NCBI GenBank assembly: GCA_029288335.1
Contig: JARIHJ010000034.1
Location: forward strand, 1-23,779
DNA: 23,779 nt
Source of the DNA: Candidatus Saccharimonadota bacterium
Lineage (GTDB): Bacteria > Patescibacteriota > Saccharimonadia > Saccharimonadales > UBA4665
Reading direction: 5' to 3'
The translations under genes were made by a program, and so were the position numbers. This document shows positions 1-7,431 of this stretch, in pieces (the first letter of the stretch is position 1; every line of letters begins with the position of its first letter). The notes under the pieces were generated by a model. It saw nothing but the letters and a program-made list of their open reading frames with translations, did no database searches and was not told the DNA's origin.

Positions 1-19
1 AGATGTGTATAAGAGACAG
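1..19 (+). other. Tn5/Nextera mosaic-end adapter remnant (not genomic)
   Basis: The first 19 bases read AGATGTGTATAAGAGACAG, exactly the Tn5 transposase mosaic end used in Nextera libraries. It is joined directly to atpA coding sequence at base 20. Reading through it in the atpA frame gives a false N-terminus (GTG at 5, residues MYKRQ), a known adapter signature in metagenomic protein predictions. These bases should be trimmed, and no start codon should be assigned inside them. Confidence 0.96.
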
Positions 20-1366
20 ATGGTCCAGCAAATCCTGGAAGATAATGTGACGGTATTGCACCTTGGAACCAGCGAGCTGAGAGTCGGAATGACAGCGGTA
101 GTGATGTATGACAGCCTGGTGACTAAAGTCGGCCGGGATTTCATTGGTCGCGTTGTGTCGGTGTCTGGCGACCCGCTAGACGGTAAGGGTCCAATCGCGG
201 CTGACGCGACTTGGCCGGTGTTCGCAAACGCGCCGATTTTATCAGAGCGTGAGCAGCTGGACGTCCAGGTCGAAACCGGCTTGACTGTAGTGGACGAGTT
301 GTTTCCGCTGGTGCGCGGCCAGCGAATGGCATTACTTGGCGACAGCAAATCGGGCAAGAGCACGCTAGCGACTCAGATGGCAATTAACCAGAAAAATAAC
401 GACGAGGTTGTGATTTATGTGCTGGTGGCCAAGCGCCGCAGTGATGTCGATACGCTGGTTTCCAGGCTAGCGGAAACGGACGTACTCAAAAAGTCGATCG
501 TAGTTGTCTCGACTACTTTTGACTCGCTGGTAATGAGCTATTTAGCGCCTTATGTCGGTTGTGCTCACGCCGAGTACCTCTGGCAAAAGTGCGATCAGGA
601 CACGCTGATTATCTATGATGATTTAACCAGTCATGCCCACGCTCACCGCGAAATTTCACTTCTCTCCGGCGTCAGCCCGGGCCGCGACAGCTACCCTGGC
701 GATATGTTTTTCGCTCACTCGAGCTTACTCGAACGTGCCGGTAAGTTGAAGCGTAATCACAAGACGCTCACTTGCATTCCTCTGGTGTTAATTCCAGGCG
801 GCGACATCACAGCCTATCTGCCGACCAACATAATGTCGATTACCGACGGGCAGTGGATACTTGATATGGGTATTTTTCGAGACCGAATGCGCCCGGCTGT
901 CAGTGTTGGCTTGTCGGTTACGCGTGTCGGCGGTCGCGGCCAGAGTGACCGGCAAAAGCAGCTGGCTGCCCAGGTGGTTACTATTCTGAATGGCCACGCT
1001 GAGGCCGAGGAGTATTCGCGCTTTGGTAGCGAACTTGGCGCCGAAGCCCAGAAAAACCTAGTGCTCGGCAACTACCTGTATGAATTTTTCAACCAATCAC
1101 CGACCGAGGTTTACAGTTTCAATGAGCAAGTCCTGGCGCTGTCGGTAATTTTGAATCTGGCGGCCAATGCGAAAATAGACATCAAAGCGCTCAAGAAACA
1201 ATTGCCGGCTTTTGCCGCTAAATTTGGCGAGAGAACGACTGACGACGAGCTTAAGCAACTCACAGCTGAGCTAACTTCGCTGGTGTCGCTGGGTAAACCG
1301 GCTGGATCATCGGCATCCGCCAAGTCTAAACCTGCCGAGCCGGTAGTTTCGGGAGATGAAAAGTGA
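20..1366 (+). CDS. atpA: ATP synthase F1 subunit alpha, 5'-truncated
   Basis: This is the regulatory nucleotide-binding subunit of the F1 head, which alternates with beta in the catalytic hexamer on the cytoplasmic face of the membrane. About 448 residues are present. By alignment from memory with E. coli AtpA (about 513 residues), the N-terminal beta-barrel start of roughly 65-80 residues is missing, lost at the contig edge. Visible motifs are an alpha-type P-loop GDSKSGKST near bases 337-363, Walker B-like LIIYDDL near 604-624, PGRDSYPGD near 676-702, and the arginine-finger segment SVTRVGG near 913-933. The C-terminus is Ala/Lys/Ser-rich. The ATG at base 20 is an internal Met, not the native start. 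The stop TGA overlaps the atpG start by four bases (GTGA), which implies translational coupling. The genes for a, c, b and delta presumably lie upstream, outside the window. Confidence 0.95.
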   Translation: MVQQILEDNVTVLHLGTSELRVGMTAVVMYDSLVTKVGRDFIGRVVSVSGDPLDGKGPIAADATWPVFANAPILSEREQLDVQVETGLTVVDELFPLVRGQRMALLGDSKSGKSTLATQMAINQKNNDEVVIYVLVAKRRSDVDTLVSRLAETDVLKKSIVVVSTTFDSLVMSYLAPYVGCAHAEYLWQKCDQDTLIIYDDLTSHAHAHREISLLSGVSPGRDSYPGDMFFAHSSLLERAGKLKRNHKTLTCIPLVLIPGGDITAYLPTNIMSITDGQWILDMGIFRDRMRPAVSVGLSVTRVGGRGQSDRQKQLAAQVVTILNGHAEAEEYSRFGSELGAEAQKNLVLGNYLYEFFNQSPTEVYSFNEQVLALSVILNLAANAKIDIKALKKQLPAFAAKFGERTTDDELKQLTAELTSLVSLGKPAGSSASAKSKPAEPVVSGDEK

Positions 1367-2211
1367 GAAATCCTAGCGACATCTCGGAAGATCTAGACGC
1401 GATGGCGACTATGCTGGACCTGACTGGCGCCTTCCAAGGGCTAGCGTCGATGCATATCGCTCAGATTAAAAACCGGGTAGTGGCTAGCCAGCGTTTCTTT
1501 GCCGAGCTCTGGCACATCTACGACCAAATTCGGGTCGACGAACTGTTTCACTTTGGCCGCGCTAGCGGCGAAAATGTCATCAACAAGGAGCTGGTGATTG
1601 CGATTACGGCTGAGGGCGGTTTTTCGGGTGACATTGACAAGCGTCTAGTTGACGAGCTGCTGCAGAATTACGATAAGGACAAGCAGGACGTGATTGTTAT
1701 TGGCCACCACGGCGCGATTCAGCTAGCGCGCGCAGGGGTCGGCTTCAAGCGCTATTTCAAACTACCCGCGAGCGATTCGAACATCAATGTCCAGCCGCTA
1801 GCTGCCGAAGTTAAAAAGTACCGGACAACATCGGTTTATTACCAGACCTACATATCATTGATGAGCCAGGAAGTGAAGAAGATTGAGCTTCACGAAGCGG
1901 TCACGACGGCTGGTAAAAATGTTGCCAGCGGCGGTGGGCTTATTGACGAAAAAACCTATATTTTTGAGCCGGATAGCTTTGCGGTGATGGCGCATCTGGA
2001 GCGCTCGATGATGGAAATTACGCTTAGCCAGACGATTTTTGACTCCAAGCTTGCTCAGTACGCCAGCCGCTTTCGGGCGATGAGTGCCGCCCATGACAAA
2101 TCACGCGACAATCGCGATAACTTAAAGCTGGAGTTTAACCACGCCCGGCGCGCTAAATCCGACGAGCGACTCAAGGAAATTATTAACGGTCTGAAGGCGG
2201 TGCGACTATGA
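1363..2211 (+). CDS. atpG: ATP synthase F1 subunit gamma
   Basis: Gamma is the central rotor shaft linking the c-ring to the alpha3beta3 head. The 282-residue length is normal for the family. The C-terminal helix is the clearest match: a stretch ending in KLEFNHARRAKSDERLKEI resembles the conserved gamma C-terminus (LQLxYNxxRQAxITxEL). The N-terminal helix is divergent and lacks the textbook IKSIKNTQKITKAM motif, although hydrophobic and basic spacing is kept. The start is GTG at 1363, chosen because it overlaps the atpA stop (GTGA) and follows a GGGAG at about 1352. The gene ends in an ATGA overlap with atpD. Position between atpA and atpD is the standard F1 order and makes the assignment safe despite the divergence. 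Confidence 0.93.
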   Translation: MRNPSDISEDLDAMATMLDLTGAFQGLASMHIAQIKNRVVASQRFFAELWHIYDQIRVDELFHFGRASGENVINKELVIAITAEGGFSGDIDKRLVDELLQNYDKDKQDVIVIGHHGAIQLARAGVGFKRYFKLPASDSNINVQPLAAEVKKYRTTSVYYQTYISLMSQEVKKIELHEAVTTAGKNVASGGGLIDEKTYIFEPDSFAVMAHLERSMMEITLSQTIFDSKLAQYASRFRAMSAAHDKSRDNRDNLKLEFNHARRAKSDERLKEIINGLKAVRL

Positions 2212-3509
2212 GCCAAGGAGTGGTCCGCAGTATTCGCGAGCTGGTTGTGCTCGTCGAGTTTGATGAAGATTTGCCGGAAATTAATGAAGTGCTCGTCGCT
2301 GACAACCGCGGCCACAGCCAACTGATCGTCGACAGCCTGCCGAGCGGCTCAACGGCTCTGTGCTTGAATGTGACGGGCGAGTCTAGCCTGCAAAAAGGCC
2401 AGGCGGTGACGCGGACTGGCAAAGGTTTGGAAATCCCCGTCGGTGAGGAGTTAATCGGCCGAGTGGTCGACTCGCTCGGCCGGCCAATTGACGGGTTCGA
2501 AGTGCCTAAGGTTACCGATCATCGCCCGGTTTTCAAGCTGCCATCAAAAGACAAAAAATTCGAAACCAGGAAGCCAGAAATCCTGGAGACGGGCATAAAA
2601 GTCATCGATTTCTTTACACCGTTCGTGAAGGGTCGCAAAATTGGCATTATCGGCGGCGCTGGCGTCGGCAAAACGGTTCTAACAATGGAGCTGATCCACA
2701 ACATCGCCGCCAGCGGTAGCGGCCTATCTCTGTTTGCTGGTATCGGCGAGCGTATTCGCGAGGGCCACGAACTGTATGAAACGCTGAAAGGCCGCGACTT
2801 GCTTAAAAATACGGTGATGATCTTCGGTCAGATGGATCAGAACCCAGTGATCAGATCGCTGGTTGGACTATCGGCTGCGACCGTAAGTGAGTATTTCCGC
2901 GATGAAAAGAGCAAGGATATCCTGTTTTTTGCCGACAATATGTACCGCTATGTTCAGGCGAAAAATGAAGTCAGTACTATCCTCGAGCAGGTGCCGAGTG
3001 AGGGCGGCTATCAACCGACGATGTTCTCCGATGTCAAGATGCTGCAGGATCGCTTGTCCAGCAATGACTTGGGCTCGATTACAGCCGTGCAAACGATTTA
3101 CGTACCGGCCGATGACTTATCTGATCCGGCCGTCCAGATGATCCAGCACGAACTGGATTCAACTATCGTGCTGTCCCGCCAGGTGGCCGAGCAGGGGATT
3201 CGCCCGGCGGTCGATTTGGCGCGGACTAGCTCGAGCTTACTGAGCCCCGACATTGTCGGTGATCGCCATTACGTGCTGAGCGTCCAGGTGCAAGCGATTT
3301 TGCAAAAATACCAGTCACTTAAAGGTATAGTCGCGATCATAGGTGAAAACGAGCTTTCGGCTGAAGATCGGGCTGAGTACGCTAAGGCTAAGAAGCTGGT
3401 CCAATTCTTTTCTCAGCACTTTTATGTCGCCGAAGACCAGAGTGCGTATAAAGGTGAGTCATTCTCTAGGGAAGAAACGCTGAAAGGCATCGAGGAAATT
3501 ATTATCTGA
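2208..3509 (+). CDS. atpD: ATP synthase F1 subunit beta (catalytic)
   Basis: Catalytic F1 subunit, 433 residues, a little shorter than E. coli beta (460). The P-loop GGAGVGKT is at residues 149-156. It is followed by GERIREGHELY (family GERTREGNDLY) carrying the catalytic Glu region, FFADNMYRY (Walker B/DNIYRF), and the PSEGGYQPT segment (PSAVGYQPT). The DELSEED loop is present as ENELSAED near residues 385-392. The start ATG overlaps the atpG stop (ATGA), and the TGA stop shares its last base with the atpC start. All catalytic motifs are intact, so an active ATP synthase or hydrolase is expected. Whether it runs in the hydrolysis direction, as might suit a fermentative epibiont, cannot be told from sequence. 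Confidence 0.97.
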   Translation: MSQGVVRSIRELVVLVEFDEDLPEINEVLVADNRGHSQLIVDSLPSGSTALCLNVTGESSLQKGQAVTRTGKGLEIPVGEELIGRVVDSLGRPIDGFEVPKVTDHRPVFKLPSKDKKFETRKPEILETGIKVIDFFTPFVKGRKIGIIGGAGVGKTVLTMELIHNIAASGSGLSLFAGIGERIREGHELYETLKGRDLLKNTVMIFGQMDQNPVIRSLVGLSAATVSEYFRDEKSKDILFFADNMYRYVQAKNEVSTILEQVPSEGGYQPTMFSDVKMLQDRLSSNDLGSITAVQTIYVPADDLSDPAVQMIQHELDSTIVLSRQVAEQGIRPAVDLARTSSSLLSPDIVGDRHYVLSVQVQAILQKYQSLKGIVAIIGENELSAEDRAEYAKAKKLVQFFSQHFYVAEDQSAYKGESFSREETLKGIEEIII

Positions 3510-3832
3510 TGGTCCAAAGGCAGAATGCTAGCACGGGTGAGTTCGTTGATAAGGCCCAAGCAACAAACTCTAAACCGCTGGGCCGTCCGTCGATGCGCTT
3601 GGTGGTCCAGGCGCCTTTCAAAACCTACTTTGATGATCGGGTGTTCAGCGTTTCCGCCGTCAACTCCACCGGTCCATTTGATATTTTGCCCGAACACCAT
3701 AATTTTATCTCGATCTTAAAAGCTGGCCAGCTTGACATTGATGGTGTCAGTTCCGGTCATCAAAAGATCATCATTGGCGGGGGCTTAATGCACGTTAAGG
3801 CTGATCGGATCACGGTTTTCCTGGACGTCTAG
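3509..3832 (+). CDS. atpC: ATP synthase F1 subunit epsilon, short form
   Basis: 107 residues, compared with about 130-140 in typical epsilon subunits. The protein matches the N-terminal beta-sandwich of epsilon: a central stretch (SAVNSTGPFDILPEHHNFIS) aligns with the family pattern V-x-GxxGxxGILPxHxPxxx. It ends in a short strand (ITVFLDV) right after the sandwich, so the C-terminal two-helix inhibitory domain appears to be absent. The ATG overlaps the last base of the atpD stop (TGATG). The stop lies three bases from the stop of the convergent minus-strand gene, leaving no room for an intergenic terminator. If the helical domain really is missing, epsilon-type autoinhibition of ATP hydrolysis would be lost. 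Confidence 0.85.
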   Translation: MVQRQNASTGEFVDKAQATNSKPLGRPSMRLVVQAPFKTYFDDRVFSVSAVNSTGPFDILPEHHNFISILKAGQLDIDGVSSGHQKIIIGGGLMHVKADRITVFLDV

Positions 3833-3835
3833 CAG

Positions 3836-4864
3836 CTAATCAAAGGCTATGTAGTCGAAACCGAAACTGGCGCCAGCCGGTGCCGAGTTGTTAGTGCAGA
3901 CGCTGAACTGGCTAGTCGAGCGGGTAACGTAATATTGTAGGCCACCAGCCGCCGAGCCGATCGGGGTGACTATGATGTGCGGCGTGGCGTTAAAGGCTTG
4001 AATGAAAGAGACGGTAGCAAAACAGCCAGCTGGCGGGCTGCCACCGGTGTTTATGCTGATGCTACCAGCTGTGTCGCTGCCGCTTAAGGAGGCCGATCCA
4101 CCACTACCAACGGCACCGCCGCGGCTTATAGACGGTGTAGCTCCGCCGGCGCTGATGTGATGGGTTAAGTTTAAGTTGCCATTGAGCTGGAGGCTGTTGG
4201 CTGTGACTTGCGGTGCCGAAATTGGTCCGCCGAAGTTACCACCACCGCTAGCGCTTAAGCTGCTGTTAATTGACAGCGCACCCTGAATGGCGGCATTTCC
4301 AGCCACGGACAGGTCTTGGTTGACCTGAACTGAGCCAAACTGGCTTGTCCCGGATACGACGACTCTAGGCAAACTCAAATTACCGCCGACTTTCAGGTCG
4401 CCGGCTACTTCGAGGCTTTTTTGGGCTAGCACCTGGCCGGTAAAGATGGCATTGCTTTGAACGGTCAAAAGTTGATTAGAGCTACCGATGTTAGTATTGC
4501 TGGTGGCGAGCTGTTTGAGTGCCTGAGGTGATAGGTTTTGGCTGGTGATTTGCGGAGTTTGCTGGTGCCCGCTTTTAGTAATCGCGAAAACGATCAGACC
4601 AACTGCTACTAGCACCAGCACGATAAAGCCGGCTAGGTAGAGATTGGCGCTATGCAGCCACCGGCTTGGCTTCTTGGGCGGTTTGGCTGTCTGGCCACCG
4701 CTACCCGGCGGCTCCGCTAAGCCGCCCCCGATAGCGCCATCAGGCGAGGCTAGCGGTGTGTCACCAGTGTCTTCGGCTGGGCTGGTGATTTCAGCCGAAG
4801 TTTCGGGGGCATCCAGTGTCTCCAGCGACTCCCTGGTTTCATCCCGACTCGAGTTATCTTCCAT
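3836..4864 (-). CDS. Single-span surface protein with repetitive beta-rich ectodomain
   Basis: 342 residues; I do not recognise a named family. Residues 1-70 are acidic then Pro/Gly-rich and predicted cytoplasmic, ending in a basic KPPKKPSRW stretch. One transmembrane helix spans about 75-96. Residues about 135-240 carry short repeated strands (LEVAGDLKVGGNLSL, VNQDLSVAGNAAIQGALSI, LQLNGNLNL), the pattern of a beta-helix or fibre shaft as in bactofilin-like or tail-fibre-like proteins. The last 65 residues (from about 279) form a compact domain with two Cys (281, 323) and aromatic-rich strands ending FGFDYIAFD, resembling C-terminal tip domains of fibre proteins. Inference: a type II membrane protein projecting a fibre-like stalk with a binding tip. 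Start ATG at 4864; no clear Shine-Dalgarno sequence. Confidence 0.8.
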   Translation of the reverse strand: MEDNSSRDETRESLETLDAPETSAEITSPAEDTGDTPLASPDGAIGGGLAEPPGSGGQTAKPPKKPSRWLHSANLYLAGFIVLVLVAVGLIVFAITKSGHQQTPQITSQNLSPQALKQLATSNTNIGSSNQLLTVQSNAIFTGQVLAQKSLEVAGDLKVGGNLSLPRVVVSGTSQFGSVQVNQDLSVAGNAAIQGALSINSSLSASGGGNFGGPISAPQVTANSLQLNGNLNLTHHISAGGATPSISRGGAVGSGGSASLSGSDTAGSISINTGGSPPAGCFATVSFIQAFNATPHIIVTPIGSAAGGLQYYVTRSTSQFSVCTNNSAPAGASFGFDYIAFD

Positions 4865-4957
4865 TTTTATTAGCCATTAACACTTTAATAGTACCTGATG
4901 GGCGAACTAAATCATACCGCCTTGTGGATAACTTCTTAGAATGGTTTGAAATTAAGC

Positions 4958-4986
4958 TTGCCAACCATTAGCTTGATGTGTTATAA
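4958..4986 (+). promoter_or_regulatory. Sigma70-type promoter for the 5032 surface gene
   Basis: A -35 TTGCCA at 4958-4963 and a -10 TTATAA at 4981-4986 are separated by exactly 17 bases. The predicted transcription start is near 4993, giving a leader of about 40 bases that contains the Shine-Dalgarno sequence AAAGGAAGAA just before the ATG at 5032. Confidence 0.7.
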
Positions 4987-5031
4987 GCTAGGTAAGCCCC
5001 AAAAATAAAATAAAAAAATAAAGGAAGAAAT

Positions 5032-6234
5032 ATGACTCGAATTAATAGCAAAGTAGTTAAGCTTACCAGCTTTGTGACGTCAGTGCTGTTTGCGCTCGGT
5101 GTTAGCCTGCCGGCACTACTGATGGCAGTTCCGGCGTCAGCTGCCCAACTTACCAGTGGCGCTACTAGCATTGAAATGAGCTCCTCGACACCGAGCCAAA
5201 CCGGCGTATCGTATAAAGTTACCTTTACGCCGCAAACCAGTGAAGCTAGTGGTGTAGTTTACGTTGACTTTTGTAGCAACTCGCCGCTCGACGGTGACAC
5301 TTGTAACGATGCCTATACCGGTGTGCCAAATGTCAGTAGTGTAGCCGGACCGGCCACTACCACGGCAGTTACAGCTGGTGACAGCCAGGTCCACACTATC
5401 AAACTGACCGGTCAAACCTTGACTTCAGGTACACCGTTTACTGCGACCTTTACAGGAATTGTTAACCCGACGACAGCTGGATCTTTCTATGCCCGAATTT
5501 ATACCGGTGCTAGCGGCTACACCTATACTCCGGCCGCTACTAATGGTGGTACGCCAACCAGTACAGGCTATGCTGATTACGGTGGTGTCGCTATGTCGAC
5601 GGCTAGTGTCGTCTCAATTACCGCCCGCGTTATGCCGACTTTGACTTTCTGTGTCTCCAGCGGCACCGGTGCCAATGGCGCGACCAACCCTATTACTAGT
5701 AACTGTGGTGGCACGGTCGCGCCAAACATCACGATCGGCCACGGCTCACAAGACGTCTTGAGTTCGTCTCAGGTAGACACATATAGCGTGTTCTCTCAGC
5801 TGTCGACTAATGCTACCGCTGGGGCTGTTATACGGGCCGACATCAATAATAGTGGGACCAACACCTGTGGTGGCCTGCTGCTAACCGGTGCAGCAGCTTG
5901 TTCGGCAGGCAATTACATTCCTCCTGTCAATAATGGCAACGCCGCCGGTGGCACCATTACTGCAGGCACGGCCGCTTTTGGCTTGAGTGTTGCTAACGGC
6001 ACTGGCGGCACCGGTACAGTCAGCGCCTTCGGTTGCTACACATCGGCGGCTTATTGTATGGATACCACGGCTAACACCGGTGTTACCAGTACATTCGGTA
6101 GCGAAGTCGCCAGCTCCACCGGTCCAGTCAACAACGTCAACAACCAGTACACTTTCGGTGCGACCGTCAGCAACACCACGCCGGCTGGTATTTACACTGC
6201 CAATATGAGCCTGATTGCGACCGGTACTTTTTAG
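5032..6234 (+). CDS. Secreted Cys-rich surface protein (paralogue A)
   Basis: 400 residues with a clear Sec signal peptide: basic n-region (MTRINSKVVK), hydrophobic core to about residue 32, and a probable signal-peptidase I site after AVPASA (about residue 37). The mature protein is Thr/Ser/Gly/Asn-rich and predicted all-beta. It carries a VDFCSNSPL...D.C motif that recurs in the next gene, further paired cysteines, and the C-terminal signature GIYTANMSLIATGTF, also shared with the next gene (GIYVATMTYVATGNF). There is no transmembrane anchor or LPXTG motif. A strong Shine-Dalgarno sequence (AAAGGAAGAA) supports the ATG. With its paralogue and the DUF916-like gene downstream, the layout resembles Gram-positive WxL surface loci, although no Trp-x-Leu motif is visible. 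Likely a cell-surface structural or adhesive protein. Confidence 0.82.
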   Translation: MTRINSKVVKLTSFVTSVLFALGVSLPALLMAVPASAAQLTSGATSIEMSSSTPSQTGVSYKVTFTPQTSEASGVVYVDFCSNSPLDGDTCNDAYTGVPNVSSVAGPATTTAVTAGDSQVHTIKLTGQTLTSGTPFTATFTGIVNPTTAGSFYARIYTGASGYTYTPAATNGGTPTSTGYADYGGVAMSTASVVSITARVMPTLTFCVSSGTGANGATNPITSNCGGTVAPNITIGHGSQDVLSSSQVDTYSVFSQLSTNATAGAVIRADINNSGTNTCGGLLLTGAAACSAGNYIPPVNNGNAAGGTITAGTAAFGLSVANGTGGTGTVSAFGCYTSAAYCMDTTANTGVTSTFGSEVASSTGPVNNVNNQYTFGATVSNTTPAGIYTANMSLIATGTF

Positions 6235-6308
6235 TCGACGAGCTTTTAAGCGGCTTTTCTGTAGTACCTTAAGCGACTTTCTTGACCTGTTTAAGCTATG
6301 ATAGTTAG

Positions 6309-7367
6309 ATGAGCCGACGTTGGCTAAAACTACTGAAAAAGTTTTCCCTGCTAGCTTTGGTGATAGCGTTAGTGGTGGCGCTAGCCGTACCGAGCCTAAC
6401 AGCAGCCTACACTAGCCTCAGCCAAACTAGCCTGACCTTGAGTGACAACAACGCTAGCGATACCGCCAGCTACGACTTCAAGTTCACACTAGGTGATGCT
6501 AGCTCATCGCTAGGTTCGATTGAATTTCAGTTTTGCTCGAATTCGGCGCTTATAACTGATCCGTGTGACGCGCCGGCTGGCTTTTCTGCCACGAGTGCGA
6601 CGCTAGCCACTCAAGCTGGCGCTACCGGTTTTACGATTAGCCCATTGTCGACCGCTAATAACATCATCTTGTCACGTGTTCCGGCCAGCCCGGCTAGCGC
6701 CAATCTAGAGTATCTTTTTAACAATGTTACGAATCCTAGTGCCGCTGGCTCGGACTATGTCCGAGTACAGACTTTTCCGACTAGCGATGCCAGCGGTACC
6801 AACACTAACCAAGGCGGCCTGGCTTTTGCGATCTTGAGCCAAGTCCAGGTTCAGGCCCAAGTGCCGCCGTACATAACTTTCTGTGCCGCCGTCACGATTT
6901 CTGGTTTTAATTGCGCCAATGCGCAAGGGAATTATGTTGATTTCGGCGAGCTGTCGAGCCGAACTACAGCCTTCGCCACTCAGCAATTGCTAGTGCAGAC
7001 GAACGCCAAAAGCGGCTACAACATCACCGTTAACGGCCAGACGATGGTCTCCGGCAATAATGCAATCCAGCCACTAAATAGCGGTGGTAGTTCCAGCCCT
7101 GGCACTAGCCAGTTTGGCCTTAATTTGGTAAACAATCAGTCCCCGGCGGTGGGCGCGACTCCCGCTGGGCCTGGCGTTGGTCAGGCCAGTAGCGGCTATG
7201 GCCAGCCAAACATTTTCCGCTTTAACAGCGGCGAGGTGGTCGCGAGTGCCGCTCAAGCTAGTGACAGCAGACTTTTCACCGTCAGTTACATTGTGAATAT
7301 ACCGCCTGGCCAAGCGCCCGGAATTTACGTCGCCACGATGACCTATGTGGCGACCGGTAACTTCTAG
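6309..7367 (+). CDS. Secreted Cys-rich surface protein (paralogue B)
   Basis: 352 residues with a signal peptide (MSRRWLKLLKKF, then a Leu/Val/Ala core, cleavage near residue 33). It is a diverged paralogue of the preceding gene. Shared features are a FQFCSNSALITDPCD motif at the position of VDFCSNSPLDGDTCN, an NVTNPSAAGSDYVRVQTF segment matching IVNPTTAGSFYARIYT, the ITFC strand matching LTFC, and the common C-terminal block ending ATGNF. It has fewer cysteines than paralogue A. The region upstream (6235-6308) has no Shine-Dalgarno sequence. A TATGAT at 6297-6302 sits six bases before the ATG, which suits a leaderless transcript, but a TTGACC (6282-6287) with 17 bases to TTAGAT (6305-6310) is a competing reading. 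The DNA is very rich in CTAG. Confidence 0.82.
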   Translation: MSRRWLKLLKKFSLLALVIALVVALAVPSLTAAYTSLSQTSLTLSDNNASDTASYDFKFTLGDASSSLGSIEFQFCSNSALITDPCDAPAGFSATSATLATQAGATGFTISPLSTANNIILSRVPASPASANLEYLFNNVTNPSAAGSDYVRVQTFPTSDASGTNTNQGGLAFAILSQVQVQAQVPPYITFCAAVTISGFNCANAQGNYVDFGELSSRTTAFATQQLLVQTNAKSGYNITVNGQTMVSGNNAIQPLNSGGSSSPGTSQFGLNLVNNQSPAVGATPAGPGVGQASSGYGQPNIFRFNSGEVVASAAQASDSRLFTVSYIVNIPPGQAPGIYVATMTYVATGNF

Positions 7368-7368
7368 C

Positions 7369-7398
7369 TGGACAAGCAGAAGCGTTTTAGTTTATAAT
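7369..7398 (+). promoter_or_regulatory. Sigma70-type promoter for the DUF916-like gene
   Basis: A TGGACA (7369-7374) and a perfect TATAAT (7393-7398) are spaced by 18 bases. They begin two bases after the preceding stop codon. The predicted start is near 7405, with the ATG at 7432 and GAGG at 7411-7414 between them. Confidence 0.7.
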
Positions 7399-7431
7399 TC
7401 GACTAATCAAGAGGTAAAAGAGACTTATAAA

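Noticed and set aside
5..19. GTG start giving atpA an MYKRQ N-terminus
   Set aside because: These bases are the Tn5 mosaic-end adapter, not genomic sequence.
7345..7431. Upstream in-frame ATG for the DUF916-like gene
   Set aside because: It overlaps the previous gene, lies before the TATAAT promoter and would bury the signal peptide behind 29 unrelated residues.
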